From: Paracyclopina nana
Lineage: Eukaryota > Arthropoda > Copepoda > Cyclopoida > Cyclopettidae
Assembly: GCA_019096065.1 (NCBI GenBank)
Contig: JAGUCH010000004.1
Location: forward strand, 1,612,001-1,676,000
Reading direction: 5' to 3'
Length of the DNA: 64,000 bases
The notes under the pieces are model-generated. The model saw only the letters and a program-made list of their open reading frames with translations. It was not told where the DNA came from and searched no databases. The position numbers and the translations under genes were made by a program. How positions within the stretch are numbered: the stretch's first letter is position 1; each line of letters starts with the position of its first letter. Positions 10,801 through 21,416 of the stretch are shown here, one piece after another.

Positions 10801-13800
10801 GTTAGCCTGGCTCCGTGTCAGCTTCTTGGCCCCGAAGAGGATGACTCGCTCCTTTCCCCCTTGTACTTGCGACAGGACGGCCCCCACGCACTGGTTGTCC
10901 CCGCTCCAGTCGGTGTCCAGGATGAATGGCTGCGGGCTCTCAAAATCGGGGAAAGCCAGGATGGGCGCCCTGCACAGCCGCTTCTTGAGCTCCTCAAAAG
11001 CGGCAACGTATTCCAGCGAGGGTTCGAACTCGGCGGTATCGGGGACGTCTTCTTCCCGGCTGAGTTTGTCTGTCAAAGCCTTGGCGACCTTCTGGTAATC
11101 CTTGATGAAGGACCGGTAATAGCCGCACTTTCCCAGGAAGATGCGTAGCTGCCGCCGGGTCCGTGGCAGGGGCCACTTCTTGACCACGTCGATGTACTCG
11201 GGGACCACAGAGAGGCCCTCAGGCGTGATGACGCGCCCCAGGTACGTGATGCGACGGCGGAACAGGTGGCATTTGGATGGTTGCAGTTTGAGGCCAGCCC
11301 GTTGGTGGGCGTCCAGTACCCGTTGCAGGTGGCCGAAGTGAGATTCTACATCGCGGCTGTGGATCAGCACATCGTCGAGGTATGGCAAGGCAATGTCGTA
11401 TGGGATCCCTTCCAAGACCCGCTGGATGAGGCGCGCATACGTTCAGGGCGCGTTGGTGAGGCCGAACGGCATGTAGGCGAATGCGTACGTTGAGTGATTG
11501 GCTGCGAATGCTGTCTTCGGGATGTCCTCGGCCCTCACGGGAACGTGGTGAAAGGCTCCCGTCGTATCCAGGGTAGAGAATACTTGCGAGTGCGCCAGCC
11601 GATTGAGGTTATCCCGAATGTCGCCAATGGGATGCGTGTCGACGATGGTTACCTTGTTCAGTGCGCGGTAATCTACGCACCACCGGGTCTTCCCATTCTT
11701 CTTGGTGACCGGGACCAGCGGCGCGCACCAGGGCGACTGAATAGGGACGATGATGCCTTCCTGGAGCCATTTCTGGACTTGTTCTTCTAGCGACTTCTGC
11801 AAGTGCGGGTTGATGGGCCGCCGGCGGATGTTAATGGGCTGAGTACCCGGGATGATATCGATGCGGTGCTCGGCCAAGTCGGTTTGGCCCGAGGACCCAT
11901 CGAGGCTGAAGGTGTCCTGGTATTGTAGCAGCAGGGCCAAGGTGCGAGCCTTTAGCTGAGGGGTGCTCAAGATGTCGTTGTTTTCTAGGTCGAATTCTTG
12001 AATGAAGATTTGGGCCATCTCGGCCGTGTACTGGCCCTGCGGCCGGGTTTGGGCCCCCTCGAGCTTGGCTACGTAGCTTCCAGCTGCTAGCTTGGCCACG
12101 GTGGGTACTCGCCTCAAGCCTTCAACTTGCCCGTACCGGGTGTTGTTGTGGATAATGAGAGGCTCTGCGGTAGTGTTGATAACCCCGACAACGCAGTTGC
12201 CCTTTCCATCTGGTCGGATGAGGGCTCGCTGCCAGGGGTGCAGCTCAGTGGCCTCCATGAAGTCCCCTGATCCTTCAACAATCCCATCGATGTGCGGCGA
12301 TCGGGTCCAGGTGGGGATTTTTGCGGGAATGGCGCAACAAGACATTGGCCCCACTGTGGTTTCACCCCGTATGTAGACGGCATGGACGTTGATTGCGCGA
12401 CTGTCATTTTCATTAAGTGTCCCCCCTGCCAACTTGATCATTCGTCCTCGAATGCGGAGCGAGTTGGCACTATGTAGCTGGTCGATGTCGTGGGCCTTCA
12501 TGAAGGGCCCCGACAGGTTGACGTCCATGGTGAGGTTAGCTATGACAGCTGGTCGAAATAGGAAAGGTTGCGGGTAGGTGCCAATGTGAAGCATCAATGG
12601 CTTTGGTACCTCGCCGAGTATTTCTAGAGATTGATTTTGGCCCGCTGTGTTGACAGTTTCTCCTATCAGGGGCGCAAGTTGAGCTTTTGTGAACCCTAAC
12701 TTGGTTGCAAGCGTGGAGGAGATGACCGACCTCCACGTATTACCGCTGTCGATGAGTGCTCTTGATTTGACGTTGTTGAGGCGTATTGGAACTTCAGATA
12801 CGTATGATTTATTAATGTTGGAAATATGGGTGAGGAATGATCGGGCCTTGTCAGATGTGAACGTGTTTGGTGAGGTGATGGATGGTTCCATTGATGGCCG
12901 GTCCCTTAGGACCGGCTGGCTCCGTTTTTTGGCGCCTCCCAGGTGTAGGCGTCCACGGGGGCACTGGCCACATGTGCGAAGTGCGTTGCGATATTTATTA
13001 TATTCTTGGGGCGAGACCGGCGGGGCGGCGTGGTATGGATTGTTATTGCCACGCCCGCGGCCGCCACGTCCCCGGCCCCGGAATCCTCCTCGCCCTCGTT
13101 GGCTGTTTGGGCGTTGGTTGGTGCATTGAGCCTTGAGATGGCCGTAGCCGCCGCAACCGTAGCATCTCATGTTAGCCTTGTCACCTAGAGCGGCGATGAT
13201 CTTGGCGACGTCGGGTTGGTCTGGGGTGCCCTCTTGGGTGATTTGCATGATGCCCCCTTGCCCCAGGGGGTTGGCCTTGCCGCCGGCTAATCCTACCAGG
13301 CACTCCTTGGAGGATGCATTGGAAGCGGCCTCCGTCAGCGTATCATATTTGCTGGCGATTACCAGCCAGCGTGTCTGGGGGTCCCGCAGATTGATAGTGA
13401 ACTTCCTAATGACCTCTGGATCCTTGTCGACCTTGGCGCACCGCGGTGCATCATTGGCGAAAGCCCTCAGGTAGAGCGACTTGAGGCGTGCCGCCCAGGT
13501 CATTACGGATTCATGGGGACCCTGCGCGGCGGTGTCGTATGCCACCCTGGCGGCCTCTTGGGCCGACTCGTCCACGAAGGCCTTCTCAAGGTCGTCGAGG
13601 TAGTGCTTGTAGGTGTACGTATTATCGCCCGACTTCTTGTCGATGGAGTTGATCATTTCCAACGCAAGGCCGACAATAGATGCCTTGATCAGCATCTTCT
13701 TGGTGACTTCAGGCTCTATCGAGTCCTCGAATTGGGACTCGATGTGCATCCGCCATTGCTGGAAGGAGCGGCTGTCTGTCTCGCGGAGCAGTTGGAGTTG

Positions 13801-16800
13801 TTGAGGCCGACGCTGAACAGCAGCGTTGGCTCTCATTTGGCGGTTGACCTCAAGGGCCACTGCAGCAGCTATATCTTGTGGTGGCTGGGCCTATGCGTGG
13901 GGGAGAAGAGTGAGCTTTCGGTCTTTTGTGAGAATGTGCTATTATAATTACCATGGTGGTCTACGATTCAACAATGAAGTGAGTTGTGATTACTGTTAAC
14001 TGGGGGAAAGCCCGAAAGGAACTGATGGCTATTCCCCACCAGCGCGGTCTTATATATCCGCCAACGCGCTCGCAGGTCGCTGCAGAGGGTTGTGGCGTGA
14101 CATTTATTGATTGTTTACTGACCACCGAAAATGCCACGCTGGTGTCACATTTCTCGTTATCGTTTATTTGACCGTGACCCGCACGTGGTGACCAGCTTTA
14201 GCTTCAGTGGAATCCTGATAGCTCGCAGCTGTTGATCCGCTACCGGTCATGTGGTCACCACGCGGTCATGAGCTTCTATCCTCCTTCTCCACCCCTTTAT
14301 TTGTACATTGTCATGGGGTGGCCGGCTCCAGCATTCACTGAAATCCAAATGATTTGCGACTGGTGTTAGCAGCCCCGACCATTCGGCCATTGTCCCCCCA
14401 TAACAATTACTATTTGATCACCTGCAGTTGGAATTTGCCCGTGAGTTGACCGGCCCTAGCTTAACTAGGATCTACAATGATTTGCACCAGCGTTGGCCGG
14501 GCTGACCATTCGGCCGCTGGCTCTCACGGACAATCCCTTTGATTGTTATTTGATAGCTTTTTGATTGTTTGCAGCTGCAGCTATTGCAGAGTGATCTTTG
14601 CCCTTTTGCTCTGGTCTGAGCTTCACATTTTTACATTTTTAGCCACCACTATTTTACTTTTTATAGTCAACTGCCTTTTATGCTCTCAGCATTAATCTCT
14701 CTTTACTTCGTGGCTTGCACGTAGGTTCATGTTCTGGCAGTTGACTTGAGCATGATATTATTTGAGCAGCACTATTATCCCTTTTGTACTTATTGTGTAT
14801 ACTTAGCACTTATAGCTTCCGGCAGGATGTACTTAATGGGTAGTGGAGTGATGAAATCACAGGTCCAACGACCCGCGCCATCTGTAGTAGGTCGAGATAT
14901 ACTACTGTGACTTATCAAGCCACTACTCGTATCTAGGCTACGTCAAGCGGGGACGGGCCTGGAGGCTAGCAGAGGTCAGTCTTTGGGCCGCAGACAACAC
15001 GTGTCAATGCGGTGAATTTATTTCCTTTACTGATGATCACACTATACTACTCGTTATACTACCGCGCGCCCGAGGCGAGCGCGCGCAGCGAGCGGTCGAC
15101 CCGTAGGCCGACACGCTCCCTGCTACAAAATGTCAACGCCTTGTTGCATAACAAAGTGAGCCCTTGTCGTGGCTATGTCAAGATTAAGATCTTTGGGTGA
15201 ATAATCCTGGGCATGTGTGTGCTGCCTTCTGCAGTTTGACTTTGTACTGCATTTGGCCACTTCTCTTTGATGAAATCCACCTTGATGTGTGCTGTTACAT
15301 AATGGTCTCATGATTTTTAGATTTTGTTGCCATAATGCACCCCTTTTTTCACCCACTTGATGGCATTTTTTTCACAGAACGCATTTCTAGCGAAAAAAAC
15401 CATTTTAGAGCTATTCCCATTTTTTTGTGTCCATTTTTTGTGCATCCTTTATCACTTCTGGTGTTAAATGGCTTTCACTTCATTGGCTGCAAATATTGAA
15501 CATTCTTGGGCGAAAATTGGGAAACAAAAATCCAGACAAAGTAAGCAAGGCTGCTCCCTAACCATCTGGTCCATTAGGAAAATTGCCTTTCCACCTTCTC
15601 AGAAAAGAACTTTTGACACAGTGTAACCAACATCCCTTTTCCACTTAAAAATACCAATTCAACTTAGGTCGGAGACACAAATAGATAAAGTGCAGCTATT
15701 CCAAAAGATGGATAGGGCATTTAGCCTGTTCTCTTCAGAGGTAACGCGCGCTCAGTGTGCTTAGCTTGCCGGGGCGCTTCCAGATTGGTTTTTCTTCGCC
15801 AAAATATATGCTACAAAGTGCCACCCTCCTCACATAGTTGTTGGCACTTTACTTCTGACGCAGAAAAGGAAGAGTTGATTAAGTACATTTTTTTATTTGC
15901 CGTGGTCGGCTTTCATTTCTGACAGAAAACTTTGGCATTCTCAGAGGAATGAGGAAGCAAGCAAGCTTTTCGGCTACTTTTAGGGCAAAACTTGCTGTAA
16001 ATCCTTGACACTTTGTCAGTTGATAAGAATCATGGTAGAGCCTAAGCTGCGAGATGCATTGCACTTGTAAAAGCAACTAAAAATTGTGGCCGGTATTTGT
16101 ATGGACACACACACATTTGCTGTGTGCATGTAAGGAAAATTCGGCCGATTTTTCCACGCAGTGAAGCATGAATTAAGATGAGGTCATTTTATTATTTGAG
16201 GAGTAGGCACTTTTTTAAAGGAAGCAATTGTTCGGGAAATGGCTGTAATTTACTGTTTTGATGTAGTATCCAGGGCCATTTTGTCTTATAAAAGCCCTAA
16301 TTGTGCTCAACTATCTTCTACAGCGCACTTTTAGTACGGACAGCTCTAAATTGTTGTTTGTGTGGTCGAACTAGGCCACGCTTACACTAAAAAAGACAAC
16401 TTTGTGGTTTGTTTGGAGTAATATCAGGAAAGACCAAGAAGTGGTTCTTTTTTCAGATGTTATTTCTGCCATCTTTGCTGAGCCACTCAGCTCAGAAAAA
16501 GCCTAAAGTGGATGAAATGCTCAACTTTTGTCTGCAGCAATTTCCATAATTGATACGGCCTAGCATAACTATATGGCTATTTATCTGCTGGCAAGATTAT
16601 CTCACTTTTGCACCATTTGAATTCGTCATATTCAAACGTTCAAATCTGAGTTTCAAGCTGAGTGTACAATCTGACTGTTATCCATTTACATTTCAAGGAA
16701 ACAACAGCAGCCAGCCAGCTAGCAGCAAAAAAAGCCAATTTTCTTTAAAATCTCCCCTGTAGCTCGATCCGCTTTCTGACGTCATAAGTCATTTTAATGC

Positions 16801-19800
16801 TGTCAGGTAAACAGGGAAATTCCGGGGATTGAGGAGGGGATGGCTCCCCTCGGCTGTGCTGCATTTTAGTGGGAAAAAAGCTGCTGTCACAATAAAAATG
16901 TTGCGCACGTGGCTTTCACATTTGAAGAGCTGCAATTTTTTTTTTTTGCAATTTTTGCCTTTCTTTACTGACCTTCCATATCGGATTATCTCGCAGGATC
17001 AGTTGAGAAGAACCGTCAAAAGTTGTAGGTGAACAGGCCCCAAAGTCTATATTAATTTGTTCTTTGAAGTTGGACCTTTTGAAAGTGAGAAAAAGTTTGG
17101 CCTTTGGAGTTGTTGGAGTCAACTACTTTTCAAATTCCAGACTACTGACTCAAAGATATTTTCTACAAGGACATGCGCTGCACTGAAAGTTTGGTGGATT
17201 GTAAAGCCCCTTTTGCCATTGAGTGATGCAGTGTCTGCCATTGATCCCTTTTGAATAAAGAGCCCCCCGCTGTCCAGCTGCATGACTGGTTATAGAGTAA
17301 AATTACGCATCCATGAATTATTCGCAGTGAAATAGTGGCTCCCAGGGCACTTACAAATCAAATGAAAATATGGTAAACAAATCCCTCAGGCCTGCCATAA
17401 ATCAACGCTTTGATTGTAGTTAAGGGCCTTGCATGTTTGAATTATTGATGGGTTTCTAGTTTTACCCTAGAAAATGACCCAGGCAAAGCAATAAATCCCC
17501 AATCACACATTAATGAAAAGTGAGTTTTTGTGTAGTATCATTATACTAGAATTGACCTTAACCAACTTTGGTCTCATGTTTTCCCAGCTAAACATGAGTG
17601 CTTTCAAAAAAGTGGCTCCTTGAAAGGACCTCACTAAGAGATATGTGAGGAATGTGACAAAGTGAAAATCAATTGATTTATTAATGCCATTTTTTGCCCT
17701 GAAATTCCCCTTCATTTGAATGCATTTAAAAAGAAAAGAATACATACTCAAGCTTTTACTTATCATACCAGTTTTTTGCAAAACTGTTGTTCGCGCTTGT
17801 GTAATGGCTTTGTACCAATACAAATTGAAAAAGATGGGTTGCCTTTTTGCATAAATCATGTAGAGAAGTTGCTGCAGAAAAAACAGCAACCCAACTTTTT
17901 TGCCACTACTACAGAATATTCGTATTGCTACATTCTATATCAATGCTCAAATTATTCAATATAGAAAGCATTATTGAGTGAGTAGGGTCAACTTCGGCTG
18001 ACAGACCTCGCAGATTAGTTTGATTGATTTTTCTCTCATCTGAGCCATGTGTGAATGACGTGTACATATTGCATATCTTTCATGTGCACTCATTTTTATT
18101 CTGGTGCTCTAGCTGCGCTTCTAATTGAATATTTAGGCAACTTTCTGCTATGGCAATTCCTATAGAAGAACCTTCTTCGGATGCAAGCTTTTGTTCCATG
18201 AAAAAAGCCTGTTTACATAGATGCAGAAATATTTTTTCCTTTCATGTATTTCATATTTACAGCATGAGGATGGCTCTCCCAATTTGAAATGCGCGTGCCA
18301 GTCATACTCCATTTGTCATGATCCATGTGTGAAACTTTGCAGAAATTCTCAGCTGGAATTGCCAATATGTGAATTTTTTACTCCATACCCACACACACAG
18401 CTGTGAAACACCTGATGGAATACTAAGCAGATTGGATCGAATTTTTGCACCACTTTCCATCAGGGTACATTTCCCACTATTTTTATGCGTTGCCATAAGC
18501 AGTGCTTTTACTATTGCTCACAACTTCATTAGAAATACTAACTATTTCTATTATTGGACGCTACGAAGAACAGCAATATCATGACTTTTTGTACGATTGG
18601 AATGTCAAAAGGCAGCTAGAAATCCTCTATAAGTAAAAAGACTGTAATTGTTAATAATTACGTTTCCAGCCTGAAAAGGCCTAAAAAATGCGTTCTCTGC
18701 TTTCGCAACTTTCCAGAAAGCTTATTTGCCTATCTTTACAAATTGAAGATCTCTAGCATTTCCTTAATGCCTGATTTGTGGTGACACTTAATAGACAAGT
18801 GTTGACAGCAGTGACCTTTTCTTTTATTGTGAGGGTACAATACTTTGCAGCAGAAAGAAAAGCGCAGATTGTGTTTCAATCACAGCTCGAATTGTGCTGC
18901 CATTTCCAATGTTTTAGCAGGCCTCACATATAAAAGGATACTCATACTATAGACACCAAAAGTTATTTGCGGAAAATACAATTCCCTTGAGGGAATCCGA
19001 TTTGAATTTCTCACATTCAGGCAGCTTGGGTTTGATGTGAAAAAAAATGGTGTCCTTTCATGATACTACTACGACACAAGGTCTTTTTCTCATGTGTCCT
19101 TTATGTGGTCTTTACTGAGCAGCAGCAGCAGCCTTTTTTGGCCTTCATCTTAGATGAACAAAGCATCATAGCTTGGCAGACATCTTAGACCTATGTAATG
19201 CTCTCTGAAATATAGCAAAAGATGCGCCTGGCTTGTCGTTTTACAGCATATCGTGTGACATTACCCGTAAAGACCTTTTGAGAAATGACGTCACTATTCT
19301 GTATTTCATCTTCAACTTTTTAACTGCTACTTCGAATTGATAAAAGAGCGAAAAAGTTGCTTGAGTACATAGAGGAGACAAAAGTTTTGCCTCAACGTTT
19401 TATTATGGCACATTTCTGCTTCTCTGCCACGGAGACCTATCTTTTCTTATTAGTCTTTCCTATACTGCTGCAGAAGTGCTACAATATACTCTCACTCTGG
19501 GAGTGTGTGCAACATAAAAAGTGCTAAATCCATTTGTAATATTTCTAAGAGAATATGTAAAGAGGCCCTCTTAGTATATGTCATTGAGATAAACACGTTT
19601 GTGGGTGCATGTGCTTATATCCTCATTGTGAGTGTAAGAAGCTTAAGGTGCCGTTTTTGTGCGAGTCCAAAACTCATCTTTTTTTACGCCATATATATGA
19701 CATTTCCGAAAAAACCTTTTAAAGATGAAATAGGAAAGGGAGAAGCTCAATACGATGAAAATCGTCGCTCCTTTTTTCCTTTAGTTTCATAATCAATGAG

Positions 19801-21416
19801 AACACTTTTTGAGCTTCATCCTCTCAAGGATAACTTTTCATGTCTTTGAGCTTACTCTGCTCGACTCGTGGCCCTTTTCTTCATATCTATTTTTGCAATC
19901 TTGATGGACAAATGGCATGTCTTGCCAAATAAATGATAATCTTGGAGGCAAAAGGGCTCCATGTTCCTCAGTGACAATCACGACCTTTTGGATTATCGAG
20001 GAGCAACCTTGTTAGCTTTCTTCACTGGCTTCTGCTGCTGATCTGTAGTACTATCACTTATTGATAGATGAACTCAATCAAATTAGGTCAAAATCCCATG
20101 GCTCAATGCTAAGCTTGATTGCAATGACAACAGCAACTAACACAAAAGAAAAGACTCTATATGGGAAAACGACGAAAAATGGCAGCCAGCTCTCCATTTG
20201 TTGCAGAGTGTTTTGGGTCAATAAAAGAAAAACCAGGGAGCCATAATAACCATATTCAAGCCACAAATCTCAAAGGGGCCCCAAAAATACATAAAAGAAG
20301 TACACTACCAAAAACACCAGTGCTTGAATTTACATACAAAAAGCAACTTTCTAGTTTTCCATCCTTAACTCCTATTATGGATATTTGGGTGGCAAAGTGG
20401 ATTTCTAAACTTGAAAAGGGGGCATTCTCGCATATATAAACAAAAAACTAATATTCCGCCAAATGGCAACGGGCTCCATGGTGGTAGCTGAGACGCCAGC
20501 TGCTTTGGCGGAAAAACATATAAGAGAAAAGGAGAAGAAATCTATGCGACAATAATCGGTTTGTATCTTTTTAATGGTATATAGACTTTTTTAAAAAGCT
20601 CGCATGTATAGTATCTCATTTACTTCCTCTCCACATTTTCGGTAGCTTGATAATTAGCTATAACTAATTACTACATTCGACTGGAGCATTTGTGGCCACC
20701 GGGGGATTTATTTCAATGTTAGCTATAGTAGCTTGCACTGGCATAATAACTTTTTTATGGATAACGCGTCGAGTAGTGCAAATACAATGCCCTAGTCTAG
20801 CATAAAATACGAATTGTAAAAAATGGCCGCAATGATTGAAAGCCTAATGATTGGCGCTCAGATTGACGGCTGATAATGGCTTAATAATACGAAAGAAAAT
20901 CAATGGGCTGACCACACACAGACACATGTTTTAGCTTGAAGGGTGCATGAAACTGTCACTTTTTAAATGCAGGTTGCAGCATATCACGGGCTTTTTTTGC
21001 AATCAATTATCTGTATTGATTCGTCCTTCCATTTTAATGACTTTTGCGAAGGCCTTTCTGCTCGAAATTCATCCGATTTTTTTTAAAGCAATGAAAGCCA
21101 ATGGCTATGTCCATTTGATAATTTTAATGGGACTTACACTGCTGTCTGCCACATGTGTAATGGGACACTTGAGCCTCGCTGTGCCATTGACCATGACTTG
21201 CACTTTAGTGTTCGTATCCCCAAACTCTGGCCTTCTGTCCTTCCAGTAATCACCAGGAAGGAAAGGGGTGTGTCTTTTTGAGACCACTTTGCTATTATTT
21301 GCTCTGTCTTGGTAAGAAGTGGCCTCCGCAGTGGCCTCCAAGGGGGGCAAGGCGAAAACCACATTATTGGAGGCCAGCAGAAAGGCCAAAAGGCTCAATT
21401 TCCTGTTGATTTCCAT
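1890..21416 (-). CDS. dpr-like: dpr-family two-Ig-domain cell-surface protein (5 exons, 17-kb first intron)
   Basis: Exons 21416-21138, 3968-3807, 3199-3045, 2404-2199 and 2119-1890; total 1032 nt, 343 aa. Phases 0, 0, 2 and 1 match at every join. Signal peptide at about residues 1-22. Ig1 (about 68-147) has a Cys in ARLKCPI, then the dpr hallmark ISFIRRRDFHILTNGH, YTNDQR and the closing DSGIYDCQ. Ig2 (about 150-265) has LEVVTPRARVEG, TISLTCIV, YVFWYHEERMVNYD and NAGNYTCIPSNA. The C-terminus ends in a long hydrophobic stretch plus LKRQGEL, consistent with a GPI signal or membrane tail. Dpr proteins pair with DIP receptors at the neuronal surface to specify synaptic partners. Length is normal for the family. 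The subtype within the family cannot be fixed. The first intron carries a whole LTR retrotransposon in the same orientation. Confidence 0.88.
2405..3044 (-). other. dpr-like intron 3 with a CTCF-like/TIR-like short repeat
   Basis: Non-coding. At 2861-2880 it contains CCACCAGGTGGCGCTTC on the plus strand, followed by a GC-rich tail (GGCTGCACGGCGGCCGGGC, about 2889-2907). A related tail occurs at about 3722-3742 in the next intron. The motif resembles both the CTCF consensus and a transposon terminal repeat. Confidence 0.5.
3690..3785. repeat. Short repeat with inverted GGTGGCGCTA ends in dpr-like intron 2
   Basis: It runs from GGGGGCGCTTC (about 3703-3713) through the tail GGCTGCACGGCCAGCCGGGC to GTTAGCGCCACCTGGCGG (about 3761-3778). 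The right end is the reverse complement of a CCAGGTGGCGCTA core. It is therefore a partial palindrome related to the copy at 2861-2907, and may be a tiny MITE or a pair of CTCF-type sites. Confidence 0.45.
4779..4795. repeat. Poly(C) tract
   Basis: An uninterrupted run of about 17 C in the large intron. Such runs are prone to length errors. Confidence 0.85.
5884..5887. repeat. Target-site duplication, left copy (AAAT)
   Basis: AAAT lies immediately before the TG of the left LTR and recurs at 15128-15131 immediately after the CA of the right LTR. A 4-bp duplication is normal for Ty3/gypsy integrases. Confidence 0.75.
5888..6132 (-). repeat. 3' LTR (245 bp)
   Basis: Begins TGTAGTAGGTCG and ends CCTGCTACA on the plus strand, so TG...CA termini are conserved. 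Identical to 14883-15127. Contains AATAAA on the minus strand at 6022-6027. The short purine-rich GGGGTGA just inside it (about 6133-6139, minus strand) is the only polypurine-tract candidate I see. Confidence 0.93.
6151..7740 (-). pseudogene. Env-like glycoprotein, C-terminal part (frame-broken from N-terminal part)
   Basis: The 443-aa frame from the ATG at 7482 is open further upstream to about 7735, and the upstream stretch reads naturally (RFTIPAPELHHV, then GGDLLLIAREEESRYAGFVL). It is thus the continuation of the 8585-7659 frame after a single-base shift near 7715-7740, not a separate gene. It has several Cys and N-glycosylation sites, a hydrophobic membrane segment at about residues 245-270 of the 443-aa frame (GGLVILGLIKIILGSIIRMI) and a second hydrophobic patch, then a charged tail of roughly 150 residues. 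That is typical of a class I membrane glycoprotein with an unusually long internal tail. Inferred role: envelope protein of the element. Confidence 0.7.
7659..8585 (-). pseudogene. Env-like glycoprotein, N-terminal part
   Basis: 308-aa frame. A hydrophobic segment starting at the internal Met near 8477 (MYFTILMTFTLLLEVPSA) looks like a signal peptide, which suggests that the upstream residues are leader or that translation starts there. The ectodomain has regularly spaced Cys, an FDCESP start, NITVQVLQ followed by CHVTLTREVTRCGF, and several N-X-S/T sites. This pattern resembles, from memory, the glycoproteins of chuvirus-type negative-strand RNA viruses and their captured copies in arthropod retroelements more than the furin-cleaved Env of classical gypsy. 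The last about 25 residues before the TGA at 7659-7661 are probably out of frame because of a shift near 7715-7740. Confidence is good that it is env-like and modest about the viral source. Confidence 0.65.
8666..9226 (-). CDS. Acidic 186-aa frame overlapping the 3' end of pol
   Basis: This frame overlaps the last about 450 nt of the pol frame. Its composition is plausible protein (NPPPANADLSMRGDEFAEDV, then acidic and Pro/Ser-rich stretches), while the overlapping end of the pol frame becomes a poorly structured run rich in Arg, Gln and Lys after the LKLYR motif. The simplest reading is that this is the true Pol C-terminal tail, displaced by a single-base indel near 9170-9190. It could instead be a genuine overlapping ORF reached by frameshift. 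No known domain is recognised. Confidence 0.45.
   Translation of the reverse strand: MDSKEVRGRLDRQAQIVPATAEDAHDGNAGNPPPANADLSMRGDEFAEDVALPSDDEGDSENNIELPTTGHETVSAPSPREARYRKRRTQAEMLQQETADFLGAEVEVAHGASSPATRTRSRSGQKSDQPDPELPPLAPINMPPYRSLVAQPTVTMPQFRPLPEMSDSENDDFATPTNSSSASSTE
8779..11442 (-). pseudogene. pol: Pol, distal part: RT C-terminus, RNase H, integrase
   Basis: Same frame as the upstream gag-pol frame after the TGA at 11433-11435. It has the RT catalytic YLDD (PYLDDVLIHS, about 11355-11385), RT thumb, a Ty3-type RNase H (FILDTDWSGDNQ, then ATQGELAAV and LRTDHAALQWI), the integrase HHCC zinc module (HETMGHQG...CRTCQKHQ) and the DDE core (AIDYVGPL; HSDRGTHF; an Asn-Val-Glu-Arg step carrying the catalytic Glu). 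No chromodomain is seen. The catalytic residues look intact, so the premature TGA in RT is the main lesion. Confidence 0.85.
11443..13860 (-). pseudogene. gag-pol: Gag-protease-RT N-terminal part
   Basis: An 805-codon open frame ending at an in-frame TGA (11433-11435) inside RT, just after YMPFGLTNAP, a position where family members read through as sense. It has a Gag core, a single CCHC zinc knuckle (CYGCGGYGHLKAQC, about 13130-13170) followed by an RG-rich run, an aspartic protease with ALIDSG (about 12750; DSG rather than DTG), and RT fingers/palm (WCVDYRALNKVT, STLDTTGAFH). The frame opens after a stop at 13891-13893. No ATG occurs before position 13836; the first codon at 13860 is GTG, so the Gag start is unresolved or damaged. 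Gag and Pol share one frame with no shift between them. Confidence 0.85.
13894..14882 (-). other. 5' leader of the LTR element, with primer-binding site candidate
   Basis: About 1 kb of non-coding leader between the 5' LTR and gag. Two bases inside the LTR, the minus strand reads TGGCGCGGGTCG (14880-14869), a candidate tRNA primer-binding site since it starts with the complement of CCA. It resembles the serine-tRNA class at the first bases (TGGCGC), but I cannot assign the tRNA. The rest has no ORF and may hold packaging or splicing signals. Confidence 0.5.
14883..15127 (-). repeat. 5' LTR (245 bp)
   Basis: Identical to the LTR at 5888-6132 as far as I can compare base by base. TG...CA ends. 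Contains AATAAA on the minus strand at 15017-15022, and a GC-rich segment GCGCGC near the 5' end of the transcript strand. Confidence 0.93.
15128..21137 (-). other. dpr-like intron 1, proximal part
   Basis: About 6 kb of AT-rich intron between the LTR element and exon 1. It starts with the right AAAT duplication copy (15128-15131). No supported exon or RNA gene seen. A small palindrome lies at 20455-20514. Confidence 0.6.
20455..20516. repeat. Small inverted repeat (TTCCGCCAAA ... TTTGGCGGAA)
   Basis: A 10-bp perfect inverted pair separated by about 40 bp in the dpr-like intron, with further partial pairing inside. It is possibly the remnant of a short MITE. Confidence 0.5.

Larger units (their letters stand above)
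5888..15127 (-). mobile_element. Complete Ty3/gypsy-class LTR element with env-like ORF (endogenous retrovirus-like)
   Basis: 9,240 bp, transcribed on the minus strand. In order: 5' LTR 15127-14883, leader of about 1 kb, gag-protease-RT-RNaseH-integrase (about 13.9-8.8 kb), an acidic overlapping frame (9226-8666), an env-like region (8585-6151) and 3' LTR 6132-5888. The LTRs are identical by eye over 245 bp and flanked by AAAT duplications, so insertion is very recent. The order RT-RNaseH-integrase identifies Ty3/gypsy rather than copia. The element is GC-rich against an AT-rich host, which fits a foreign origin or a different mutational history. It is not intact: an in-frame TGA interrupts RT, env has one frame break and the Pol tail may have another. 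It lies in the sense direction within a dpr-like intron. Confidence 0.93.

Noticed and set aside
10246-11148. 300-aa plus-strand ORF
   Set aside because: It is antisense to the RNase H/integrase-coding part of pol. GC-rich coding DNA commonly leaves long open frames on the other strand; no domain is visible.
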